Assembly: GCA_023249275.1 (NCBI GenBank) | Contig: JAHFCV010000050.1 | Span: 1 to 13,192, forward strand | Length of the DNA stretch: 13,192 bases | Source of the DNA: Candidatus Methanoperedens sp. | GTDB lineage: Archaea; Halobacteriota; Methanosarcinia; Methanosarcinales; Methanoperedenaceae | Direction: 5' to 3' | Shown here: positions 1 to 4,036 of the stretch, one piece after another | How the letters are laid out: each line of letters opens with the position of its first letter | Numbering within the stretch: the stretch's first letter is position 1 | Translations under genes and position numbers: made by a program | The notes under the pieces: generated by a model | Seen by the model: the letters and a program-made list of their open reading frames with translations, nothing else | Told to the model about the DNA's origin: nothing | The model's database searches: none

Positions 1-1
1 T

Positions 2-433
2 CTCCTGATTGATAGATTGCTGGCTACAGGTCCTGTCCAGCTTATTTTAGAGGATGGCAGGGCAATTCCGATAGAGGGGGCTTCGTATTTTTCACTGAAT
101 GAAGTGTTGTTTTTCATCATAACGGCATGGCTCGGCGGCATGTCTTTCCTATACATAATCCTGTACCCCAAAGAAAAAGGAACTACCATAACAGATGCCG
201 CAGGAATCATGGAAAATAAAAATGCAGCCCTGTTGGCTGCCAATTTGCTTGATGGTGATGAGAAAATAGTATTCAGGGAAATAATTGACAAGAATGAGAT
301 TCTCCAGAGGGAACTCATTTCAAAGACTGGTTTTTCTGAGCCCAAAGTGAGCAGGCTTCTGGATAAGCTTGAGAGAAGAGGATTGATAATACGAAAGAGG
401 GATGGGATGGGAAACAGGATATTGATAAAATAG
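2..433 (+). CDS. Membrane-anchored winged-helix transcriptional regulator (COG2512-like), 5' end outside window
   Basis: The frame is open to the left edge of the window (the first visible codons read LLIDRLLATGPVQLIL), so the gene begins upstream and only its C-terminal part, about 143 residues, is visible. A short polar stretch is followed by one transmembrane helix (NEVLFFIITAWLGGMSFLYIIL). A linker leads to a C-terminal winged helix of about 60 residues, with the recognition-helix region SEPKVSRLLDKLERRGLI and a basic wing ending RKRDGMGNRILIK. An outside domain, one helix and a cytoplasmic MarR-like wHTH is the layout of COG2512, predicted membrane-associated archaeal regulators. Such proteins are thought to pass an envelope signal to DNA; the signal here is unknown. 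The TTG at 17 is an unlikely start, because the same frame continues upstream without a stop. The TAG stop at 431-433 abuts the dispersed repeat that follows. Confidence 0.8.
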   Translation, partial: LLIDRLLATGPVQLILEDGRAIPIEGASYFSLNEVLFFIITAWLGGMSFLYIILYPKEKGTTITDAAGIMENKNAALLAANLLDGDEKIVFREIIDKNEILQRELISKTGFSEPKVSRLLDKLERRGLIIRKRDGMGNRILIK

Positions 434-469
434 GATAGTTCAGGCAGAATTTCATTTTTTCAAAACTGC
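433..469 (+). repeat. Dispersed 37-nt repeat, copy A (partner at 8472-8508)
   Basis: Aligned without gaps, this stretch matches 8472-8508 at 32 of 37 positions. The best-conserved part is the core around AATTTCATTTTTT and AAACTGC. Both copies lie just after a gene end. No terminal inverted repeats or target duplications are visible. It could be a shared terminator-like or regulatory element, or a remnant of a small repeat family. Confidence 0.45.
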
Positions 470-552
470 AAAACGCAGGATTGAGGGACAGCATGACAAA
501 TTGGGTGGTGGAGTATGGATTTTTATTTTTCGTTAAAAAATAGGTCATGCTA

Positions 553-651
553 TCATTCCTCCCTGCGTGCATCAGTTTTGTTAATCATAAATACACTTCC
601 ATCATTGCCAGAGTTTTTACACTTTTTTGCAATAAATAGTAGCATAACCAT
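553..651 (-). CDS. Possible very small membrane protein (32 aa or longer)
   Basis: On the minus strand one frame is open from 684 to the stop at 553-555. It reads FNDFGWYHILG, then MVMLLFIAKK and a polar tail ending KTDARREE. The hydrophobic-then-charged pattern resembles the tiny single-helix membrane proteins common in archaea, but no family is recognised. The first in-frame ATG is at 651. A well-placed leaderless ATG at 680, about 26 nt from the TATA box at 702-709, is off by one base from this frame and gives a different 31-residue peptide starting MISAGIIFWEW. Either the gene starts at 651, or a single-base indel separates its start from its body, or the frame is chance. No Shine-Dalgarno sequence is seen. 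Confidence 0.25.
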   Translation of the reverse strand: MVMLLFIAKKCKNSGNDGSVFMINKTDARREE

Positions 652-700
652 TCCCAGAATATGATACCAGCCGAAATCATTAAATTAGAATAATACTTAA

Positions 701-710
701 TGATATATCG
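701..710. promoter_or_regulatory. Symmetric TATA box, possibly bidirectional
   Basis: GATATATC at 702-709 is its own reverse complement. Its centre lies about 28 nt before the GTG at 734 on the plus strand and about 26 nt before an ATG at 680 on the minus strand. Both distances suit leaderless archaeal transcripts. It is the best promoter candidate for the membrane protein/wHTH pair at 734-1387. Use in the minus direction is inference. Confidence 0.45.
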
Positions 711-733
711 AAAAACTGGAATCGAAGCATTCC

Positions 734-1012
734 GTGGAGAACATGCCATACTCAATCTATAACTTAATTACCGTCGCTATCATCGTTCGTTTTTTATTAG
801 GTATCACTTTAACGATAATGGCACTGCGAGCGTTCTTGGGGACAAGAAATTTTGCCATGCTTTACCTCACCGCAGGCTTTGCATTGATAACGGTAGGTAG
901 TCTATTTTCTACCTTTTATCGCATAGAAGACCTTCGCATAGACAGGTTTTTATCAAACGTTTTTGATATATTTGCACTGATAGCACTAATAATAGCAATT
1001 AAAAAGAGCTAA
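734..1012 (+). CDS. Small three-helix membrane protein (DUF7521-like), partner of adjacent wHTH regulator
   Basis: The product is a 92-residue hydrophobic protein with three predicted transmembrane helices at about residues 10-30, 40-62 and 72-90 and a short basic tail (IAIKKS). Charged loops contain RAFLGTRN and FYRIEDLRIDR. Size, topology and position directly before a winged-helix gene recall the archaeal DUF7521 family, which is often encoded next to HTH genes; that assignment is from memory of the pattern. The function is unknown, and a sensor or membrane tether for the neighbouring regulator is a reasonable guess. The GTG at 734 suits a leaderless transcript from the TATA box at 702-709. 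The ATG at 743 is the alternative start, but its GGAG is only 3 nt away. The next gene begins 18 nt after the stop, so the two are probably co-transcribed. Confidence 0.75.
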   Translation: MENMPYSIYNLITVAIIVRFLLGITLTIMALRAFLGTRNFAMLYLTAGFALITVGSLFSTFYRIEDLRIDRFLSNVFDIFALIALIIAIKKS

Positions 1013-1030
1013 TTAGAAAATGAAGTCAAT

Positions 1031-1387
1031 ATGGATAATGAAGAAATTATTGAGCTTTTGGCAAATCAACACTCAAGAGCAATAATTTCTCTGACCTCCA
1101 TAAAGGAATGCTCAGCCATCCAGTTGAGTCAGGAACTCGGCATACCCCTTGCGACTGTTTACAGAAATCTGAAACTTTTAGAAGCTGCCGGGATTATACA
1201 GCACGTCAAGACAATCATAAATCTCCAGGGCAACGAGGAGAGGTTTTTTCGCTGTGCAATCCGTGAGGCAACAATCCGTATCAATAATGGGGTGCTTTCG
1301 GTTGACGTTACGAAAGAAGAGCGCAATTACAAGATTATCAGGCTCTGGAAAAGGCTCGCCCACCCAAAAATCAAGGATTTTGAGTAA
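1031..1387 (+). CDS. ArsR-like winged-helix transcriptional regulator
   Basis: This 118-residue protein has an N-terminal winged helix at about residues 5-65. It starts with the helix NEEIIELLANQHSRAIISLT. The helix-turn-helix reads SAIQLSQELGIPLATVYRNL, and the following helix and wing read KLLEAAGIIQHVKTI. The C-terminal half contains FFRCAIREATIRINNGVLSV, a strand-rich segment typical of archaeal ArsR/wHTH_5 regulators that may dimerise or sense. A single cysteine in the helix-turn-helix (C27) and one at about residue 75 do not form a clear metal site. The protein is cytoplasmic and presumably binds DNA as a dimer; its target is unknown. It follows the small membrane protein gene by 18 nt with no strong ribosome binding site, which suggests translational coupling or a weak start. 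Confidence 0.8.
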   Translation: MDNEEIIELLANQHSRAIISLTSIKECSAIQLSQELGIPLATVYRNLKLLEAAGIIQHVKTIINLQGNEERFFRCAIREATIRINNGVLSVDVTKEERNYKIIRLWKRLAHPKIKDFE

Positions 1388-1559
1388 CATCACAATACGG
1401 GCAATAATTAAGAGGTTTAATAGGCTATCGGCATGCCTCATCGGCTAAATTTCTTTGGCGTCTATTTATATGATCATTACGTATTGACCTGAAGACGCTA
1501 TTCTCATTTTTAGATGGTGGTTTTATCATTATTTTCATTTTATGAGGATGGCTTGTACC

Positions 1560-1568
1560 ATATATATT
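1560..1568 (+). promoter_or_regulatory. Candidate TATA box for the small-ORF cluster
   Basis: The sequence ACCATATATATTCC carries a TATA-like element about 65 nt before the ATG at 1632. Transcription would start near 1590, leaving a leader of about 40 nt that contains the dyad at 1592-1621. A second AT-rich candidate, CTATTTATATG, lies at about 1461-1471. Neither is proven. Confidence 0.35.
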
Positions 1569-1591
1569 CCAAGAGATGGTGGTAAACCGTG

Positions 1592-1625
1592 CTTAGACAA
1601 TAGGTCTATAGTATGTCTAAGGAGG
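1592..1625 (+). promoter_or_regulatory. Inverted repeat overlapping a strong Shine-Dalgarno sequence
   Basis: CTTAGACA at 1592-1599 and TGTCTAAG at 1614-1621 are perfect 8-bp inverted repeats separated by 14 nt. The right arm runs into AAGGAGG at 1619-1625, the ribosome binding site of the ORF at 1632. In RNA the stem would pair the first three bases of that site. In DNA the arms lie 22 bp apart centre to centre, about two helical turns, which also suits a dimeric repressor. Confidence 0.45.
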
Positions 1626-1631
1626 AACAAC

Positions 1632-1859
1632 ATGAATGAACAATCTGGGTATGCCAGTGTTCGGATGCTTATTTCAAGCATGTTCGAAGGCTTGGCAAAT
1701 AGAAACAGTATGAACGACATCTGTTTTGAAAGGAAAATAATCAGATACCGCGGGGAATCTGAAATCAGAGCCCTGAGAGGCGGGGTAATCCTGATCAAAG
1801 AACCTCTTGTAGAATTGATAACAGATGAAACTCTCGTTGAAATGGGTTTCGGATGCTGA
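1632..1859 (+). CDS. Small hypothetical protein, 75 aa
   Basis: The start is chosen by the strong AAGGAGG at 1619-1625, 6 nt before the ATG; the longer frame from 1542 lacks such a site. The protein starts MNEQSGYASVRMLIS and ends LVEMGFGC. It has no signal peptide or transmembrane segment and looks like a small cytoplasmic alpha/beta protein, with charged middle (RKIIRYRGESEIRALRG) and hydrophobic strands after it (GVILIKEPLVELI). Cysteines occur at about residue 37 and at the very C-terminus. No family is recognised. It leads a run of small ORFs that follow within about 20 nt of each other on the same strand, so an operon is likely. Confidence 0.6.
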   Translation: MNEQSGYASVRMLISSMFEGLANRNSMNDICFERKIIRYRGESEIRALRGGVILIKEPLVELITDETLVEMGFGC

Positions 1860-1877
1860 ATATGGGGTGATATGAAT

Positions 1878-1976
1878 ATGATAAATAAACTAAAATGCAT
1901 AATAGCCATGCGGCGATGCGAGGACTGCAGGCGATGCGCAGGTTACAGGGTGAAGAAAACGAGTGTCCTGCCCTGA
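1878..1976 (+). CDS. Cysteine-rich mini-protein, 32 aa, possibly frameshifted
   Basis: GGTGAT at 1866-1871, an exact match to part of the archaeal Shine-Dalgarno consensus, lies 6 nt before the ATG at 1878. The product contains MRRCEDCRRCAGYR, three cysteines spaced C-x2-C-x2-C, and ends KKTSVLP. The DNA around DCR...GYR is repeated at 2154-2181. There the run after TTACA has one more G, and the frame continues GYRGD with further cysteines. Adding one G here at 1948-1950 would give GYRGEENECPALTSGG instead, ending at 2014. The annotated C-terminus may therefore result from an indel. The cysteine pattern suggests metal or Fe-S binding; that is inference. Confidence 0.4.
   Translation: MINKLKCIIAMRRCEDCRRCAGYRVKKTSVLP
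1923..1950 (+). repeat. Direct repeat, copy 1, inside a cysteine-rich ORF
   Basis: TGCAGGC, eight variable bases, then GGTTACAGGG. The same arrangement recurs at 2154-2181, with 20 of 28 positions identical and the differences concentrated in the middle. It encodes DCRxxxGYR in both copies, suggesting an ancient duplication of a small coding unit. Confidence 0.45.
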
Positions 1977-1991
1977 CCTCTGGAGGGTATC

Positions 1992-2135
1992 ATGATAATT
2001 TCACCGCATTGTGAAAAATATGATATGGAAATCAGGTTTTTAACAGGATCCCAATGTGAACTACGAAACGGCAGCAAGTGCGGGCCTTCGCAATGCGGTC
2101 ACTTCGGGATTCGGTTCTATCGTGGAGAAGTATGA
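1992..2135 (+). CDS. Cysteine-rich small protein, 47 aa
   Basis: TGGAGGG at 1981-1987 sits 4 nt before the ATG, a strong ribosome binding site that defines the start. The protein begins MIISPHCEKYDMEIRFLTGS and continues QCELRNGSKCGPSQCGHFGI, ending RFYRGEV. It has four cysteines (about residues 7, 22, 30 and 35) and histidines at 6 and 37, compatible with a small zinc or Fe-S site. No transmembrane segment or signal peptide is seen, and no family is recognised. It lies 15 nt after the previous ORF. The next ATG, at 2132, overlaps its TGA stop in the ATGA arrangement typical of coupled genes. Confidence 0.5.
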   Translation: MIISPHCEKYDMEIRFLTGSQCELRNGSKCGPSQCGHFGIRFYRGEV

Positions 2136-2147
2136 AACTCATACGCG

Positions 2148-2225
2148 ATGAAAGATTGCAGGCAGTATATCGGTTACAGGGGTGACTTGTGTGCATCCTG
2201 TTCCTCTCAATTGCAATATACATAG
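2148..2225 (+). CDS. Possible cysteine-rich mini-protein, 25 aa, paralogous to the 1878 ORF
   Basis: The frame reads MKDCRQYIGYRG, then DLCASCSSQLQYT. DCR...GYR and the underlying DNA match the ORF at 1878-1976, supporting coding in this frame. The ATG at 2148 has no nearby ribosome binding site, and the frame is the same as the 47-residue ORF before it, interrupted only by the TGA at 2133-2135. A competing ATG at 2132 overlaps that TGA and has GGAG 4 nt upstream. It yields only a 17-residue peptide (MKLIRDERLQAVYRLQG) ending at 2185. Which frame is used, or whether this is a readthrough extension or a remnant, cannot be settled from sequence. Confidence 0.3.
   Translation: MKDCRQYIGYRGDLCASCSSQLQYT
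2154..2181 (+). repeat. Direct repeat, copy 2
   Basis: Partner of the repeat at 1923-1950. The G run following TTACA is four bases long here (2179-2182) and three in copy 1. This changes the downstream reading frame between copies. Confidence 0.45.
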
Positions 2226-2489
2226 CAAGACCCTGATGGAAGACTAAAAATATAGGAATGTAAAAAAGTTTATGGATGAATTAGAGGGTTTTAAGGAGAT
2301 TGCAGCCGATAACAGCACTCCGGGATTAAAATACATATAATGCATATAGAATTAACACTTGATGTAAAGTATTACTTGAATGGGGAGTAGGCTACTGCAG
2401 CTTGTTAATTGATAAAGTAACTGGAAAAGGTCTGGAAGGAAAAATAGAATCTGGAACAGCACGGGCTTATGTGGGAAGGGCGATCTTTA

Positions 2490-2497
2490 TTTTTTTT
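2490..2497 (+). terminator. T8 tract, candidate terminator
   Basis: A run of eight T bases lies downstream of the small-ORF cluster and before the convergent minus-strand gene. Oligo-T tracts end many archaeal transcripts. The flanking GGGCGAT and ATCTGCCC can form a short imperfect stem. Confidence 0.35.
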
Positions 2498-2514
2498 ATC
2501 TGCCCAACTATTTA

Positions 2515-2530
2515 TTCGCACATATGCGAA
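2515..2530. promoter_or_regulatory. Short dyad TTCGCA-N4-TGCGAA
   Basis: Perfect 6-bp arms around CATA lie in AT-rich DNA between the small-ORF cluster and the minus-strand gene ending at 2574. It may be a protein binding site or chance; no neighbouring start codon is close. Confidence 0.25.
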
Positions 2531-2573
2531 CATAGTATTTATCGTTTATGACCATTCCCAAAAAGTGATAATG

Positions 2574-2789
2574 CTAAAATCCCAATAAACTCCAATCAAA
2601 GCCGATATAATTTAACACAAGATAAATAACCACTATCACTATTACGATTGTAATGAAATAATAAAAAATCATTCCAGATAAAATCTCTGATGGTTTATAT
2701 AATTCATCTTGTGGAGATGGAGAAAACAAAGCTTCATGAATCGTTTTCAATAATTTAATAATATTGGATTCCTTTTTTCCGTCTGTCAT
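2574..2789 (-). CDS. Small single-pass membrane protein, 71 aa
   Basis: The protein has a polar, charged N-terminal half (MTDGKKESNIIKLLKTIHEA, then a proline-containing linker SPSPQDELYKPSEIL). One strong transmembrane helix follows at about residues 39-64 (FYYFITIVIVIVVIYLVLNY), and it ends in a short tail, GFDWSLLGF. With no signal peptide and a tail-anchored layout, the N-terminal half is probably cytoplasmic. No family is recognised. A TATA-like TATATATTAC at 2811-2820 lies about 25 nt before the ATG on the minus strand, which fits a leaderless transcript and supports both the gene and this start. It stands alone between gene-poor stretches. Confidence 0.55.
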   Translation of the reverse strand: MTDGKKESNIIKLLKTIHEALFSPSPQDELYKPSEILSGMIFYYFITIVIVIVVIYLVLNYIGFDWSLLGF

Positions 2790-2810
2790 ATTTATTGCCC
2801 ATATTTTTTG

Positions 2811-2818
2811 TATATATT
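2811..2818 (-). promoter_or_regulatory. TATA box of the minus-strand small membrane protein gene
   Basis: On the minus strand the sequence reads GTAATATATAC. It is centred about 25 nt upstream of the ATG at 2789, so transcription would begin at or near the start codon. Confidence 0.5.
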
Positions 2819-2822
2819 ACGA

Positions 2823-3057
2823 TCATTTACCAAAGTATGCCTCAACCTGAATTAAGTTCTTTTTCAAGAAATCTTCGTATCCAAAATATACCAATTGGGA
2901 CAGTTCTGTGTTTTGAGACAATTTATGAACCTCTCTTTTGCTTTTATAGTTGAGAACCTAATTTTTCTAACATATTCTTGGAATACTCTGCGTACTTGAC
3001 GCCTTTGCAGTGTGCGATTTTATTCACCGCAGAGCCGCAAATGTCGCAAAGATAGTT
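2823..3057 (-). pseudogene. Frameshifted gene remnant with a CxxC motif
   Basis: Two adjoining minus-strand frames look like parts of one protein. The upstream frame (3057 to 2944) reads NYLCDICGSAVNKIAHC, then KGVKYAEYSKNMLEKLGSQL and stops. The frame one base over opens at 2957 (VLNYKSKREVHKLSQN, ELSQLVYFGYEDFLKKNL) and runs to the TGA at 2823-2825. They overlap for only about 14 nt, as expected for a single indel. Both have a natural amino-acid composition, and the first carries CxxC plus HC, suggesting a zinc-binding start. There is no usable start codon and an in-frame stop lies just upstream, so it is probably a 5'-truncated or broken gene. Family unknown. It occupies most of the otherwise gene-less interval 2790-3112. 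Confidence 0.4.
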
Positions 3058-3112
3058 TTAATTATTTGGTTTTTAACTATAATTGGGAACTTGCGTAATT
3101 TCAATTTTTTAT

Positions 3113-3853
3113 CTAAATCACCCGTTCAACTGTCGTTTCAGTGTAATAATCCATGAACTTGATATAGCCTTTTTTCCTGAAAAACAGCACACCAATCAAC
3201 AAATCAAGTGGAAGCAAAAATACTTTCCCGATATTCCTAATAGCGCTTTCCAGAAGGGTCATTTTATCTCCGTTCATTTTTACGACCCTGATATTCATAA
3301 CATATTTCCCAATCGTTTGACCATTGTATGCTTCCATAACAACAAAGGAAGCGTATGCGAATTGAAGGGTTAATTGAAGATATATCACGATAAGGAATGT
3401 ATGCACGTCGAATTTTAGTCCGCCGCTCAATACAAAGAAAAGAGCCACGCCCGCAAACAAAAATAATGAAAAATCTATCAGTGCTGCTGCGGCTCTTCTC
3501 GCCAGTATTTGAACAGATAATGTCTTGTTATCATCGGTTTTGATTATTTCCTTTGCATCTTCCCATAATCTTGCATCTACTCCCTGGAACATGCTATAGG
3601 TAATTTTTCCGTACTCTGAAAGCCTGTAATTCTTTTTCTCCGTAAGTTCAACAAAACCCTTCATCTTCCTCAAATGAAAATTCAGGTTCCCTTCTTCGAG
3701 GTTCAGTGTATGTAGAATCTCTGTATATGACATTTCTATGTTTTCATGAAGAAGGGATATTATTTTCGCCCTGATTTCATGGGAAAGGACTTTAAAAAAC
3801 TCTATGGTTTTCAGTTCTTTTATCTGTTCAATGGTCATTTTGATTAGTTGCAT
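3113..3853 (-). CDS. ArsR-like winged-helix regulator fused to an RDD membrane domain
   Basis: The 246-residue protein has an N-terminal winged helix at about residues 12-85, with LSHEIRAKIISLLHENIEM, then the helix-turn-helix YTEILHTLNLEEGNLNFHLR and KMKGFVELTEKKNYRLSEYG. The C-terminal RDD-type domain (about 115-245) begins ARRAAAALIDFSLFLFAG and has three hydrophobic segments. It contains EAYNGQTIGKYVMNIRVVK, the conserved loop of the RDD family (PF06271), and later AIRNIGKVFLLPLDL. The DNA-binding part would lie in the cytoplasm, tethered to the membrane. It is divergent from the redox operon at 4037-7704, a common layout for a local regulator. The ATG at 3853 is used here; M6 at 3838 is an alternative. 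An 11-mer 13 nt upstream of its start recurs in the dyad in front of the divergent operon. Confidence 0.85.
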   Translation of the reverse strand: MQLIKMTIEQIKELKTIEFFKVLSHEIRAKIISLLHENIEMSYTEILHTLNLEEGNLNFHLRKMKGFVELTEKKNYRLSEYGKITYSMFQGVDARLWEDAKEIIKTDDNKTLSVQILARRAAAALIDFSLFLFAGVALFFVLSGGLKFDVHTFLIVIYLQLTLQFAYASFVVMEAYNGQTIGKYVMNIRVVKMNGDKMTLLESAIRNIGKVFLLPLDLLIGVLFFRKKGYIKFMDYYTETTVERVI

Positions 3854-3865
3854 TAGTTAATCGTT

Positions 3866-3876
3866 ATTGGCTTTAA
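3866..3876. promoter_or_regulatory. Candidate regulator half-site (ATTGGCTTTAA)
   Basis: This 11-mer lies 13-23 nt upstream of the wHTH-RDD gene. It is identical to 4009-4019, which contains one arm of the perfect 15-bp dyad before the divergent operon. A shared site at both promoters would fit autoregulation plus control of the operon. Confidence 0.4.
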
Positions 3877-3910
3877 TCTTTACGTTTAATCATTACTTTT
3901 CTTCCTGTGG

Positions 3911-3955
3911 AACAAAAACATTTGTTTTGGATACATCATTTTTTTTCCTGATGTA
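3911..3955. promoter_or_regulatory. Two further inverted repeats in the divergent intergenic region
   Basis: AACAAA-N4-TTTGTT spans 3911-3926 and TACATCA-N10-TGATGTA spans 3932-3955; both have perfect arms. They sit upstream of the TATA box at 3979-3987. They may be activator sites, part of an RNA end, or chance in AT-rich DNA. Confidence 0.3.
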
Positions 3956-3978
3956 CAATTATTTTATTTCTTGAATAA

Positions 3979-3987
3979 TTATAAATA
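3979..3987 (+). promoter_or_regulatory. TATA box of the redox operon
   Basis: TTATAAATA matches the archaeal TATA consensus well. Transcription would start at about 4008, at the left edge of the dyad at 4010-4024, giving a leader of about 29 nt with a ribosome binding site. Confidence 0.6.
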
Positions 3988-4009
3988 AGGTCGATGCTAA
4001 AGAAAGAAA

Positions 4010-4024
4010 TTGGCTTTAAGCCAA
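4010..4024. promoter_or_regulatory. Perfect 15-bp dyad (TTGGCTT-T-AAGCCAA), likely operator
   Basis: The two 7-bp arms are exact reverse complements around one T. The dyad sits at the predicted transcription start of the operon and just before the GAGGT ribosome binding site. A bound repressor would block initiation; as RNA it could also form a short hairpin. Confidence 0.55.
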
Positions 4025-4036
4025 CGAGGTATGAAG

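Larger units (their letters stand above)
2226..2573. other. Gene-poor stretch with short open fragments, likely decayed
   Basis: No convincing gene is seen. A 22-codon frame at 2272-2340 (MDELEGFKEIAADNSTPGLK...) ends TAATG, overlapping a 16-codon frame at 2340-2390 (MHIELTLDVKYYLNGE). A third frame, open from 2363, reads GVGYCSLLIDKVTGKGLEGK and continues to about 2550 without a start codon. Three frames handing over one to the next look more like a broken gene than separate mini-genes, but no family is recognised. An AT-rich box at about 2247-2254 could be a promoter. Confidence 0.35.

Noticed and set aside
315..572. Minus-strand frame of 85 codons overlapping the end of the first gene, with GGGAGG before an internal ATG at 548.
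   Set aside because: It is antisense to the winged-helix coding region, and its composition (many Ser, Phe, Pro, Cys) is typical of a shadow frame.
1857..2135. In-frame TGA codons among cysteine-rich frames suggested selenocysteine insertion.
   Set aside because: Each following ORF has its own good ribosome binding site, selenocysteine use is not expected in this lineage, and I could see no convincing SECIS-like structure. Kept only as an alternative.
2388..2390. TAG in a short frame considered as a pyrrolysine codon.
   Set aside because: The frame ends at another stop six codons later and shows no link to methylamine methyltransferases.
3023..3052. A CACCGCAGAG...GCAAA-like string resembling a common intergenic repeat of some prokaryotes.
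   Set aside because: Only one copy is present, and it fits better as coding sequence for the CDICG frame on the minus strand.
3083..3373. Plus-strand frame of 96 codons.
   Set aside because: It is antisense to the RDD domain of the regulator, which has recognisable conserved motifs.
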